Below are positions 12,724 through 23,747 of a DNA stretch of 64,000 bases, piece after piece. The notes beneath the pieces are model-generated. The model was not told the origin of the DNA. It worked only from the letters and a program-made list of their open reading frames with translations, and made no database searches. Position 1 is the first letter of the stretch. The number at the start of each line of letters is the position of its first letter. Origin of the DNA: Verpa conica (taxonomy: Eukaryota; Ascomycota; Pezizomycetes; Pezizales; Morchellaceae); the NCBI GenBank assembly GCA_033030425.1, contig JAUFSD010000001.1, forward strand, positions 1,550,001 to 1,614,000. Direction: 5' to 3'. The position numbers were made by a program, and so were the translations under genes.

Positions 12724-14323
12724 AAAGCCAAATGCGACCAGTTAGCCGGTACAACCCGTTTATCGCAACGAGTATATAAGACATACGTATTAGGAAGCTG
12801 TCATGGCACAGATATTCATAGAAATGTATACATGTATAGCACAGTTATTCAGCCGAACCCCATATCTCACTCAGATCGACACAGTAGAATAGAAATATGG
12901 TAGATGTTTGAAGGTACCTAAATGGAGTGGTTGCTGAATAAGGTTAGTTGTAGTGGCGAAGAGATCTCATGACAAGATCTCGAAAACGTTAACCCGATGG
13001 TTTTTGTGGGACTTTTCGGCATTCAAGGTAGAGAAGATTTGGCTAAGCGATGGGCCAAGTTGTTCTGAAAAAAAAAAACGGGTCGCTCTGATGCCTTATT
13101 ACCCTTAACAGCTCTTTGTCAACAATGTACCTTCCAAAAACAATCTGGAGAAAGTACCATGGTCTGATATCAGCAACCTGGAAGTGGAATAACCCTCCCG
13201 CCCCCTAACCATGTCTTCCCTAAAGTACCTCTCTCTCCACAAAAAGCTATATTTGAACGTCGTGTAGAGTGTGGTCGGTTAGAAATAAGTGTTGACGGAT
13301 TCAACCCCCCTCTCGGGTTCCATGAACCCGACAAAATATTAATTGTTTTCCTCCCCCTCCTCGGTCCAAAAGCGCACCTGAGGCCGGTTGAGGGTGTTCG
13401 GGAACGTTTTATTCTATAAATGGGGTTGCGCACTGTCTTTATGACGTTGCTGATCAACGGGGGGGGGCGGGTTATTATTGGAAGTTCTTAGCTGTGTAAC
13501 GTAAGCGTTTCCCCCTTCGGTCTTATTTTCCGTAACTAAGGCTTTGTAACTTTAATACGGCTAGCATAGTGAGTCTGTCGCCACAATAAGTCTCTTCTAA
13601 TATTCTGGTGATATGCTTGTTTATAAATGTACATACCTATTAGAATTCAGGCAGAATTAAGGATCTACGGTACTGTGTGACCTTTAACAATCAATTACAA
13701 GTGCAGATTTGAGGGGGACGTTGACGTTTGCCGATGCTGGAGAGAGAGCCTAAAGGTCTTTTAGTAAGAAAACACCAGGAGCCTCCATCACGAGGTGTGT
13801 CAAATATGACTGGATTACATTAACTGTATCTATGTTTGGTACCAAAGGATTTGCGTAGAGGGACAAAGAGCTGAGAGAGAGCTCTCAAAATACTTCGTGA
13901 AAGTACGGCGTACAGTCCGATCAATATCCCGCATACCCCCGGACCGATTATTATCCTAGGCGGAATGTAGATGCCTCACGAGAATTTGGGTTGATGTTGA
14001 ATTGCCGTTCTTTGACGGGGAAGGTAGTAACGGTTATAGAGTACATGGTGCTTACCCCGGACCCCTGCATGTCACGATGTTCCCGACATCCGAAATCTCG
14101 TAACTACTGAGCGAGGTCCCCGTTTGGGTAATAATCTTCCAGAACACCAAAATCTGACCACTGCAAAGAGGAGTAAAATAGACTACACACCTTAGTACCT
14201 CATGTGACGTAAAAAAATAAAAATTATATGGGCTGGGGGGGAATGAGTATAATCAATCTATCTTGATTCCAATTGCGGCCTAGTTATCATAGATAAGTTG
14301 AATTATCGTGGGGAGTGGAATAA

Positions 14324-14500
14324 TATATAAACTGACATCTTCCTCCTCTCAAAGCTTTCTTCTTCACTCACTATCGAGCCTCCTTCGCTACAATCATAAT
14401 ATCATCCTTCACTCGCTTTCCCCCCTCATACTCCACTACTCTCACAATAATAATAATTATTTAACACCTCTCCCCTAAACAACCAACCAAATCAATCATA
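14324..14500 (+). promoter_or_regulatory. Core promoter and 5' leader of the cerato-platanin gene
   Basis: A TATATAA box at 14324-14330 is followed by a strongly CT-rich leader (CTTCCTCCTCTC, TTTCTTCTTCAC and similar) and then the A-rich CAACCAACCAAATCAATCATA directly before the ATG. A TATA box plus pyrimidine-rich leader is the usual layout of highly expressed fungal genes. Confidence 0.6.
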
Positions 14501-14902
14501 ATGCAGTTCTCCACCATCGTTTTCTCTCTCGTCGCCGCTGCCACCAGCACTCTTGCTGTTACCGCAGCCTACGATACCACCTACGACACTGCCAGCTTGT
14601 CCACCTTGGTCCTCGCCTGCAGCGACGGTGCCAACGGCCTCTACACCAAGGGCTACCAGACACTCGGATCCGTCCCTAACTATCCCTATGTTGGCGCTGT
14701 CGAGACCGTTGCTGGCTGGAACTCTGCCAACTGCGGAAAGTGCTATGCCGTGACCTATGGAGGCACCACTATCAAAGTCACTGCTGTTGACCACGCTGCC
14801 TCTGGCTTCGTTCTCTCGTTGGCTGCTTTGAACGCTTTGACCGGCGGCCAGGGAACTGCTTTGGGACGTGTTGAGGTCTCTTACACTGAGACTGCTTGTT
14901 AA
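14501..14902 (+). CDS. Cerato-platanin family secreted protein
   Basis: Small secreted protein of 133 residues, single exon. Residues 1 to about 20 form a signal peptide with a hydrophobic core ending at Ala-rich sites. The mature part begins near AYDTTYD, the expected N-terminus of cerato-platanins. Four cysteines in family spacing (one in LACSDGANG, two in NCGKCY, one at the C-terminus) should form the two disulfides. Family landmarks GWNSANCGKCY, VDHAASGF and LTGGQG are intact. Members bind chitin oligomers and loosen carbohydrate surfaces; in plant-associated fungi they elicit host responses, in others they act in hyphal growth. Which applies here cannot be read from sequence. The gene is isolated and has a strong-looking promoter. 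Confidence 0.93.
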   Translation: MQFSTIVFSLVAAATSTLAVTAAYDTTYDTASLSTLVLACSDGANGLYTKGYQTLGSVPNYPYVGAVETVAGWNSANCGKCYAVTYGGTTIKVTAVDHAASGFVLSLAALNALTGGQGTALGRVEVSYTETAC

Positions 14903-15537
14903 ATACATGGTAGGAATTCCCATATCCCCTTGCTTTGGATATTATATTAGAGCTAACTTTGTAATTAGTTTAATTCTAGTATGATATTGTATGAGGATTA
15001 TGCATGAGGAGTGGAGGGTTAGGCAAGGGGGGAGGGAGGTTGTACGATTGTATACGGAATGGAATCTAAGGGATAGTGGTCTGGATTCGGATTTGTTACC
15101 GGGGAGGATATTTTTAATTCTGATACGATAATGGTTACTTTTAAGAATCGGCATGAAATATATACACCATCTAAACCCTTTACAATGTTTGTTTGTAGTA
15201 CCTAGTGATTCGAGTGACCTATTATGAATAAGGAGATGAATGAATTAATCATAAATACATGGATGAATAAGGAAATATATGTTACTACATATATCCATGC
15301 CATCCCTCTCCTCACGCCCTAGACCCTGTGGTATGTAGTAACCAGGTTTGGAAAAGATAGATACCCTGGCTTGGTGTTACTTTAGAATTCGGGTTTGTGA
15401 CAGTTATCGGTTTTTTGGGGGCCCTTAGCTTCTAGAATGCTGCCTAGCTTGGGTTAATAAATTACTACTCAGGTGAGGAGAGCCTTAGGCCAATAAACTC
15501 GCCAAGAAAAAGAAAACCTCGCCAATGATTCTAATAT

Positions 15538-15553
15538 CATAAGACATCACTCG
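15538..15553 (+). repeat. Dispersed motif copy CATAAGAC-ATCACTCG
   Basis: Full match. It lies 380 bp before the next copy, with an inverted repeat midway. Confidence 0.7.
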
Positions 15554-15737
15554 AAAAGCTATTATCTAGTTACTGTCACCCGTCTCCTCCAGCCCCGCTA
15601 AATTGAACCCTAATAAGATGCACACATTTATATGTATAGGTAGCCTAAGTAGGACTTCCGCGATGTACCTGAGACAAGCTGATGTCGGGGAGTGCCGTAT
15701 CAGCCCAACCGCAGGCCTCCACTTACGTCATGACCAT

Positions 15738-15784
15738 TGACCGTGACCGTGCACTACTTTCAGCCCTGGGCATGTCACGGTCAC
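15738..15784. repeat. Imperfect inverted repeat, TGACCGTGAC arms
   Basis: The left arm TGACCGTGACCGTGC (15738-15752) pairs with the right arm GCATGTCACGGTCA (15770-15784). The stem has one bulge and one mismatch around a 17-nt spacer. It could be a dyad binding site or a hairpin; there is no coding context. Confidence 0.5.
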
Positions 15785-15917
15785 AAGTATGGGACGAACT
15801 TGAGTTTGGGAATATAATTCCTATTTAGAGGAGGAGGGGGTATATTTCCAAAGATTAATGTCAATTTTTACAATATTGATTTTTCAGTGCCCTTAAATGT
15901 CGTGATGTACTTCTACT

Positions 15918-15933
15918 CATCAACAATCACTCG
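15918..15933 (+). repeat. Dispersed motif copy CATCAACA-ATCACTCG
   Basis: Full match, intergenic, about 490 bp upstream of the Myb-like gene start. Confidence 0.7.
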
Positions 15934-16406
15934 TACAGGGCCTCACCCGAGATGAGCTCGGACCTCACAAACACCCCCCCCTGGATAACTCGAATTGGCT
16001 TCTGAGGGAGCTCGGGGAGGTGTCACTAATACTATCATCTAATGCTATCATCTAATCTGAGAAGGAGGGGGCTTCTCCTTTCTTTCTTGATCGTATGTTT
16101 GCTCACTGGGATTCCTAATGCGTCCTCCCGGGATTGTCACTAACCCCGTAAGAACTATCATCGTGTTGATACGTCATGTGTTCAAGTTTGTTCATGTAAA
16201 TATGAGATAATAATCTATAACAACCTTCTTTTCCGCCCTCTGTCTCTCTCATTTCTTCTTCATCCTTCCATTCTTTGTAAAAAGGGGGGGGGGGAAATTC
16301 CAAACAACTTTTGATAGTGTTATATCATTATTATCTTTACGGCATTTTCATACTCCCAGTACTGCATAGCAACGAAGACACATCGATAAGACAAACTTCA
16401 AAAAAA

Positions 16407-17479
16407 ATGCCTGCAAAAGCCCCTCTTGATGAGAATGTCAAGTTCCTATTTTCATGCCTTGTTCGAAGTGACTACAAAGTTGTAAGTTTTTACCCCCAAT
16501 TTTACCATCTTTTATTACCGTCTTGCAATCTATCCATCCTCAAAGGCACCCATACTAAAGCAAACAAACCTATCAAACATAGATCGACTTCACGCGTGTT
16601 GCCGCAGACTTCTCCATCAACCCTTCTGCAGCACGTATGCGGTGGAGCCGATTGAAAAAGACCATCAACACCGACGACTTCTCACTGCTCTCCACCGCCG
16701 AATCACCAAAGAAGGCCAAGCGAACCACGAAGCAAAAACGAGACCCCAGCGAGCTCAAAGAAGCAAAAGAGCTCGCAAGAGAGATCCACAAAGAGAAGCG
16801 GACAGAAAGAAAGGCCAAGATCAGAGCTGAGCAGAAAATCGGGGCTGTCGTCAAGGACGAAGAGACGACGGAAGAAGATGAAGATAATGCTGGAATCAGC
16901 GGGTACGAGAATAAAGATGAAGAGATGACAGAAGTCGATGAACAACCAGAGTTTGTGCAGAATAATACTATCAAGAGAGAGGATGGTCAGGTAACGCCAG
17001 AGAAAACATACGAACAAGAGCAAGAAGAAGAAGAAGAAGAAGAAGAAGAGGATATCACATATAGCTTCCAGACGGATCCTGCTTTTCGTATTTTTCAACT
17101 ACCCCCTGCTACACCGTCTATCTCGGGTTCGTCTCCGGTTACTCCAACTTCTAGTCAGATGCGGGCCCCGGAATCGGATAATGAGATGGATAAGATATGG
17201 GGCTCGGCAATCACGGTTAAGAATGAAGCTGGTCCTACGTTTGATACTGCAAGTATCCCTATCGCTTTCAATGGCTCGCCAGGTAGTCCTACGTCTTCCT
17301 TCTCGCCAACTTCCTCTGCGCATACATCTCCGGCGCCACCATCACGGGCTGTGAAGAAGTCGGAACGTGGTCAGCAGAAGTGGAGGGCTGCTGGGAAACT
17401 TCAGCCTCAGCAGACGCGTGGTAGGCCACGGAAACACCCTATTGAAGAAGAAGAAGAGGAGGAGGATATCAAGGTTTAG
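16407..17479 (+). CDS. Myb/SANT-like domain protein with AT-hook
   Basis: Putative chromatin or DNA-binding protein of 323 residues. Two exons, 16407-16481 and 16583-17479; the intron starts GTAAGT and ends ACATAG. Splicing joins FLFSCLVRSDYKV to IDFTRVAADF, giving a short helical Myb-like domain at about residues 11-50 that ends in SAARMRWSRLKKTI. This pattern is common in small fungal proteins. A Lys/Glu-rich coiled or charged segment follows (about 65-115), then an acidic run of about 11 Glu encoded by a GAA repeat near 17023-17049, then Ser/Pro/Thr-rich disordered sequence. RGRPRKHP, an AT-hook, lies about 20 residues before the end, followed by a second acidic tail. Specific targets are unknown. 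Confidence 0.7.
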
Positions 17480-19101
17480 TTATGTTGGTGTTTTTTGGTG
17501 TGTATTGAGCTTTCATAATCAAGTCATTCGCTAACTAGATAGTTGATATTAATATTTTTATGTTTGGAGAGTTTGTGGGGGTATTAAGGAATATGAGAAT
17601 CAACAGTTGTATTCTTAGTGTTTTGGCCCGTGGTTTTATTCTGTGTTGAGGCGATAGGATTGTATTTCTTATGAAAAATTGATACACATCATGACTCCTA
17701 CAAAAAGCTATAAGATTATTTTCAGCGTGAAAGGGGTCAACTCAACATTTACAAGAGGGCCCACCACTGCCAATTAACCAAAGTTGGGGATTTACAGAGG
17801 TCTAGAGCTGTCTGGTAGGCGTAACCAATAAGCGAGCCCTGATCCATTATAACTCTCAGAACCCTAGGCTTGTTTAGGATATGCTTTAGTAAATTATAAG
17901 ACAAAGCTCTAGCCTAAATTATCATATCCAATTAATGCGATTACCACCAAATGCGATCTCCACATCCTCCGGGAACTTGATTCTTCCATCATATTCGATC
18001 GTCGGTTTCTATCATAGTCTAGTAGATCTTAATACGGTTTAGCTGGTACCGGTTTCTCTTTCACTCTTAGAACACCTAAGTATGAGACTTTCGACGATCT
18101 TACTACTAATATTACGGAGGAGTGTCATTTTGTGCGTATCTATACCGGGAAGGGGTGTTGAGTACGGGTGATGTTCCCGACTAGTCTTGAAGACGCCGTT
18201 TCCTTTAGTCACCTTTAAGGCTCTTACAAGTACTTTTGATAGGTTAGGGAGGGTTAAATACAAGCTTTTAGGATCAGTATTGGAGGAGGAGGAGACTATA
18301 TCGTGTACTGGGGAGAGGGATTGCTATAAAAAGGGGCTAAAAGACCGCTCTTTATACTTATATTAAGCATGTATAGCCTAATTGGATGGACTGAATGGTA
18401 GTCTAGATATAAGACGATGCTACAAGGCATCTTGTTTGAGCGACAAGCTGGTGGAGCTAGAGGTGTTTCTAAGTAAGGCATGTTGCTCCTCATAGAATAC
18501 GCTATCTGAGACGTATTTCTGACTGACTCATAGGATGTGGATCTAGTCAAACGAATATTGCCTTTCAACGCGTAGGGTAGATGTAACAGAACAAGTGGAG
18601 AAAATATAAACCACAAATCATACGGGGAGGGTGAGGGCTTGGATCCTAGCGTGATAAAGTCACATGACCCAACTACCAGTTTCATAAGGCATCACTCGTG
18701 CATTCTCTAGGACATCTTATCGGGGGGTTTCAAGCAGAATTTAAAGTCAAAAATAAGCCCAACCAGGACGATACTGGGAATAAAACGAGATACTCCCCGA
18801 TTATGGCACCAAGATGGGCCACTCAACCCTCAACCCTAAGCCCTCCACTCCTCAGGCATGATGGTGGGGCAGAGATGGCTTGGCAGTTGAGCATCTCAAC
18901 ACCCCGCAGCCAGAAACAAAAACGAGTCATCACACATCACAGTTGAACCTCCCCCAATCAGTTCAGATACAACCGAGACTATCTCCATAGATATTCCAAA
19001 CCCTCAAACTGAACACTCCAGCTCTCCTCCACACCGCAGCCCGTGTACTCCCCCGTCGAGTCTCCCTGCTCCCCCAGCTACAGCGAAGATACACACTCGC
19101 A
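17480..19101. other. Intergenic region
   Basis: About 1.6 kb. Open stretches on the minus strand between 18039 and 18685 resemble no family I recognise and are interrupted, so they are not called. One motif copy lies at 18683. The last 150 bp is the C-rich leader of the Arc1-like gene. Confidence 0.5.
18683..18698 (+). repeat. Dispersed motif copy CATAAGGC-ATCACTCG
   Basis: Full match, about 400 bp upstream of the Arc1-like gene. Confidence 0.7.
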
Positions 19102-20570
19102 ATGGCTGGCTACACACTCTCAGTCTCTCCCGGGGACAAGGCTCTCCAACTGCTCATCTCATCATTCAAGAACCTCCTCGCCCCAGCAGTTACCATCTCT
19201 GACTCAGCCCCGGGGGTCTCCCAGCTTGTTCTCAACAATGCTGATACCGTTGCCGGAACAAACACTATCGTTACACACCTCTCTACTCTCATTCCGGCAT
19301 TTGCTACAGATAAATATACAAAGCTTGAGCAGGCCGAGATCAACCAATGGCTCACTATTACCGCAGCATCTCCAATCACCGCAGAGACCTTGCGTACACT
19401 GAACGACGAGCTGAAGTTCCGCACTACACTGCTCGGCGAGAAGGCTTCGATTGCGGACGTGGTTGTGTATGCACGCCTTAAGGACGATATTTCTGGGTGG
19501 GCTGATGAACAGAGGACTGGGGAGCATGGGTATAGGAACATTGTCCGCTGGGCTGACTTTGTGCAGAACTCACCCGAGTTTGGTCTTGGCCTGGCAGATG
19601 GTGAGAAGGTCAAGATTGATGCGAGCAACGTCTTGGTCTACTTGAAGCCGGAAGAAGCAGTCAAGGAGAAGAAGAAGGAAGGAGAGGGAGAGAAGAAGGT
19701 TAAAGGGAGGGCTGGTGCCGCTGAGAAAGTTGTGGAGAAGGCAGCTGGAGCTGCGGCGGCTGTTAAAGGGGCCGTTGAGGAGGTCAGCAAGGCTCCAGCT
19801 GAGGGTAAACAAGGTAAAAAGAAGGAGAAAAAGGAGAAGGGTCCTCGTAGAGAGGCCCCACCAAAGGAAGGTTCGTAAACAAAATACCCTCCTCAAGCAA
19901 ACATCGTTAACATCACCTAGAGCCCGTTCTCTCACCTTGCCAGATCGATCTCCGTGTTGGTCACATCCTTCACTGTACTCCTCACCCAAACGCCGACTCG
20001 CTATTTGTCTCCACCATCGCCATGGGAGACCCTGCAGACTCCCCACTCGTCACTCCCCCAGGCACATTAACTCTTCCAGAGTCCGTTCTGACCGCCAACA
20101 ACCCCCTCCCCCCCGTCCGTACAGTCTGCTCAGGCCTCAACGGTCTCGTCCCTCTAGAGGCTATGCAGAACCGTAAAGTCGTTGTCGTCGCAAACCTAAA
20201 ACCTGTAACCATGCGTGGTGTCAAATCCGCCGCTATGGTACTTGCCGCCTCTCCGGTAGGGGAAGACCATGCGAAAGTTGAGCTTGTTGCGCCTCCAGAG
20301 GGTGCAGCGGCTGGCGAGAGGGTATATTTTGAAGGCTACAAGGGCGAGCCAGAGCCAGTACTAAATCCGAAAAAGAAGGTATGGGAGGCTATTCAGCCAG
20401 GTTTCTCGACAAGTGATGGACTCGAGGTGATCTTTGATCGCTCGAAAGCAGGTTGGGAGGGTGATGGTGCTAAGGGAAAGGCTGCGGGAGAGGGGGCTAT
20501 TGGAAAGTTGGTAGTTGAAGGGAAGGGGGTTTGTAGTGTGGAGAGCCTGAAGGGTGCCACTGTTAGGTAG
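19102..20570 (+). CDS. ARC1: Arc1/EMAPII-type tRNA-binding aminoacylation cofactor
   Basis: Cytosolic cofactor that binds tRNA and tethers aminoacyl-tRNA synthetases (in yeast MetRS and GluRS). Two exons, 19102-19870 and 19921-20570, with a 50-bp intron starting GTTCGT and ending CACCTAG, give 472 residues. The N-terminal half is a GST-C-like helical domain (about 70-165, including LLGEKASIADVVVYARL), the synthetase-docking part. A Lys/Glu/Ala-rich linker follows (about 175-258) that should add non-specific tRNA affinity. The C-terminal OB-fold EMAPII domain starts at IDLRVGHILHCTPHPNADSLFV, and its first strand is created only by splicing. MQNRKVVVVANLKPVTMRGVKS is the conserved part of this fold. 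The donor is weak-looking but gives the only frame-preserving join. Confidence 0.9.
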
Positions 20571-21039
20571 TATGTTTTGGAATAAAAGGAAATAAAGGAG
20601 CATACATGGATTTAAATAAAAAAAAGGAAATATTTTGTTATTATTATATTGCGGAAATTTGTTGACTAGTCTCTAAATAACTATGTGAAATACCTCAATT
20701 CCCTATACCCAGATACAGTAGTCTTAATTCTAGTCTTCCCTATCAAGATCACAGAACAGGATAAACCAAATAAACTCACAACGCCAAGAACGAGTGCTAC
20801 CCCATGACAACGACAAAAAAACATAAGTACCCAGTGACACTACCAGACCTCACCTCACTCGCTGTTAGATTCCAACCCCATGACCCATCAAAAATAAAAT
20901 AAAATAAAATAAAAAGCACTATAACCCCCTTACCTTACCTCACCCATTCCTCATCCTCATCCTCATCCTCCTCCTCTCAACCTCCCTCTTTCTTAATCCT
21001 ACAACATCAACATCAACATCAACATCAAATACAAAAAAA
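20571..21039. other. Intergenic region with short tandem repeats
   Basis: It contains three microsatellite-like tracts before the next ATG: five AAAAT units near 20889, TCATCC units near 20948, and four CATCAA units near 21006. Any promoter of the glycine-rich gene must lie here. Confidence 0.6.
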
Positions 21040-21297
21040 ATGGGCTGCTTCTCCTCTAGACCTAGAGAGGATGACTTTAGAAATACGTATTCGCAAAACT
21101 GGCCGTACGGTAATGAACGGTTGAATTACTCTAGTGGTCATGGAGGCGTAGGGCAGCCATGTTCTAAGAAACATAGGTGGTTTGGCGGGAATGGTGGAGG
21201 TGGAGGTGGAGGTGGAGATGGAGGAGGTGGTGGTGGTGGTGGAGATGGGGGCGGGGGCGGAGGTGGAGGTGGAGGTGGGGATGGAGGTGGATGTTGA
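21040..21297 (+). CDS. Small glycine-rich protein with N-terminal lipidation signal
   Basis: Predicted protein of 85 residues, single exon, ATG in good context (AAAAAAATGG). It begins MGCFSSRPRED: Gly2 with a small residue at position 6 is the pattern for N-myristoylation, and Cys3 would be palmitoylated, so the protein may sit on the inner membrane face. Residues 10-48 are polar with no known domain. Residues 49-85 are almost pure glycine, broken by single Asp residues about every 9-12 positions, and end in Cys. The coding tract is a GGN repeat that could also be a coincidental open frame. There is no family match I recognise. The start codon and N-terminal signal are the main support. Confidence 0.45.
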   Translation: MGCFSSRPREDDFRNTYSQNWPYGNERLNYSSGHGGVGQPCSKKHRWFGGNGGGGGGGGDGGGGGGGGDGGGGGGGGGGGDGGGC

Positions 21298-21677
21298 TGC
21301 GGAGATGGGGGTGATGGGTAGTAGAGTTTTTGTGATGTAGTTGTTTTAGGTACTTGGTTTTCGTTCTTGGATACTGGGTAGTACCGAAAGACCAGGGAAA
21401 GGGATAGAGTAGTTAAAATGAATGGATTCCTTGTAGTCACAATGGATCACTCGCTCTCTGTAAACAAATGTGAAAAGTAATCGTGAAAAGCCTCCCAGGG
21501 CTTTATTTTCCAATGTATAGCTAAGGTGAATGAAAAATACCGTGAAAAAAAGACACGGATGATTGGTACAAAGCGGTACTTCTCACTCACAATACATTAA
21601 CCCAAACTGATTCTACCCTCCATGCATTTTCTTTTCCTTAATCCCCCATATTCAGCACATAAACATTCCTTTTCCGG
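21298..21677. other. Intergenic region between convergent genes
   Basis: About 380 bp between two 3' ends. It contains a variant motif copy CACAATGG-ATCACTCG at 21438-21453 (CAC instead of CAT). Nothing else seen. Confidence 0.5.
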
Positions 21678-23210
21678 TTAACCAAACATATCTTCTGCCC
21701 GATTCCTTCTCCCACCGGTTCTTCTCCTCCCACCACCCTCTTCTACGACCAAATTCTCCCCCTTCGAAGCCCTTAGTTTCTGCGCAAAAAGATCGTTACC
21801 AGGATCACCTCGACCCTTGATTTTATAACCAATATTCTCACGCTCACTGCCGCTATTATCGGCAGATCTATCCAAGTTTATCCGCTCCTCTAACGATCGT
21901 CCCGGCATAGTGATCCTAGAAGCCAATGTTGCTGGCCGCTCGACACCACGACTAGGGCCAACCCCTTGCGGAAAGAGTTCCACGCGCCTCTCCACGCGCC
22001 TATCAGGTGATGCGGAGCGGGAGTGAATGAATCTTGAGCTTGCTGCCGGTTTCCGTGGGAATAGCTCAATCGGCTCATTCCTCAGTCGACCAGGCTCGTA
22101 TTTATCCACCTCTCTCGTACTAGCACCCCCACGTACCGTTCTCTCCGGAAACAATTCACGTTCTCGGTTGCTTTCTCGTCTGCGCTCGGGATATGCTTCC
22201 ATTGGTTCCCTGCTACGACGCTCAGGGAATAGTTCGACTGGTGAGCGTTGTCGTCTTGCGCGCTCCCTGCCAGGGGAGTAAGAGCGATCGCGCGAGCTGG
22301 AGTGACGGTTCCGAGAGTTTCGAGAGTTCCGGGAGGCCGTATCATCGTCGTAGAAGTTGTCGCCGTAGTTGTCGGCAGAGGTACCATTACGGCGGCGGTC
22401 GTGCTCGTGGGAATCGTAGTATCTTCGTTCGTACTCGCGGGTGTCGCCATCAACACCATCTGTATAGCGTCTACGGTCTGAACGACGGCCCTCTTCGCGC
22501 TCACGACGTCTGTTTTTTTTGTTAGTTTAGTCGAATGGGATTTCGGAGCAGGGGGAACGAACTGTCGGGCGGCTTGTTCTACACGGTCTTCCTCCGGATT
22601 GAAAAGGTAGTACCTGCTCCTGTCTCTTGCACCACGGACTTTTCGGTCGTCCTGTCTCGCGATACGAACTTCGAGACGGGAGTCAGGGTGGGAGGCGGCC
22701 AGTTTAGCAGGGCGGAGAGCAAGTAGTGGGAGATCCTGGGCGACTAGTTGAAGGGCATTCAGGGCGTTTGTAGCATCCTCAGGGAATCTGTAGACCAAGC
22801 AGCCTGGGCGTTCGTACGAACTGTCAGCATGGCTGATCGCTTGACGTGTATACACGCCCGGAGGAGAAAGTGCAACACAGACAAGAAGAGTCATCAATCC
22901 ATTCGACCTTTGTTATTTGGGCGTCGTTGAAATGCTCGGCTACGAAAGCTTTGACGTTGCTGGTGCTCATGCTATCCACGCCCTTGAGGTAGACTTTTTC
23001 TAGAGCTAGCTGTTCGTCCCCCAATGCCCCAGCTGTGGCTTCAATTTCCATCATCTGGTCACCGGAGCCATTACCATTCGTGGTAGGGAGAGCTTGTTGC
23101 GGCTCATCATCATCGTAGTCCATGAGGATGTCATCGTCATCGTATTCGATCTGGACGTTACCTTGAGCCATAGTTTGTGGGGGAGGAACCGTAGCGAAGG
23201 GATTTGCCAT
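21678..23210 (-). CDS. NCBP3-like (DUF2414) nuclear cap-binding protein
   Basis: Putative RNA-binding protein related to nuclear cap-binding protein 3, which binds capped mRNA and joins export complexes in animals. Three exons, 23210-22883, 22803-22563 and 22509-21678. Introns start GTCTGT and GTTCGT and end CCCAG and AACAG after CTGAC/CTAAC branch sites; the product is 466 residues. An acidic N-terminus precedes the domain at about residues 70-140, where KVYLKGVDSMSTSNVKAF and KVEWIDDSSC match the family core and CLVYRFPEDATNAL follows the splice. The C-terminal half is Arg/Ser/Glu-rich and disordered. It repeats ELFP four times (ELFPERRS, ELFPERTV, ELFPRKPA, ELFPQGVG), carries the related DLFAQKLRA, and ends RAEDMFG. 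I chose the ATG at 23210 because upstream codons offer no ATG. Confidence 0.8.
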
Positions 23211-23747
23211 GGGCCTGGGGCAAGACAACAAAGGGTGTAGACAGGATAAGAGGGAGGTAGCTGTCTGTATTATAAAGAAGATCAGTGGGGAGGGGTTGAT
23301 GGATGATGGATGAAAGGGAGACAGATCGTCTCAAGTGATGCACGTTTATGTATATCTGTGTTGTGCGTGGTATGGGGGGGAGGGTTAGTGTACAGCTACA
23401 TAGCAGATCCTCTTCAGTCGTGTCGTGTCGGGGGGGTGTGAGAGAGCTTGATGATTGGGGGGGGCTTGGCCTGCATGTGGGAGAATGGGTTCAATAGGGG
23501 GGAAGTATATAGCATTGGCAGCATAGAAGATGCATCCAATGCTATCTCTGTATTAGAAAGGGAGAGAATTCCAGAGGGTGCTGATATGATGTTTACCTAT
23601 TGTGGTGTTTGCACTGGAGAGTACTATACATGTATATACTCTACATGCACTGTTGAGCCTCATGGGTGTGCATTCCCAGATAACATTCCCGCCTTGCATA
23701 ACACAAACAATCCATAAATACATAATACACGGATAACCTCTATACAT
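23211..23747. other. Divergent promoter region
   Basis: 537 bp between the divergently transcribed NCBP3-like and LisH/WD40 genes. It is GT-rich with G homopolymers near 23370 and 23455. No specific site recognised. Confidence 0.5.

Larger units (their letters stand above)
11776..14500. other. Intergenic region between GNAT and cerato-platanin genes
   Basis: No supportable gene. It contains two motif copies (12148 and 12708), about 545 bp apart in opposite orientation, AT-rich DNA, short G and C homopolymers, and the TATA-type promoter of the cerato-platanin gene at its right end. Confidence 0.6.
14903..16406. other. Intergenic region with two motif copies and an inverted repeat
   Basis: No gene recognised. 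It holds the cerato-platanin 3' flank, two motif copies (15538 and 15918, same strand), an imperfect inverted repeat between them (15738-15784), and the promoter region of the Myb-like gene, with a G homopolymer near 16285. Confidence 0.55.

Noticed and set aside
21138..21440. Proline-rich ORF antisense to the glycine-rich gene
   Set aside because: It is the complement of the GGN repeat tract; poly-Pro arises from the repeat, not from selection.
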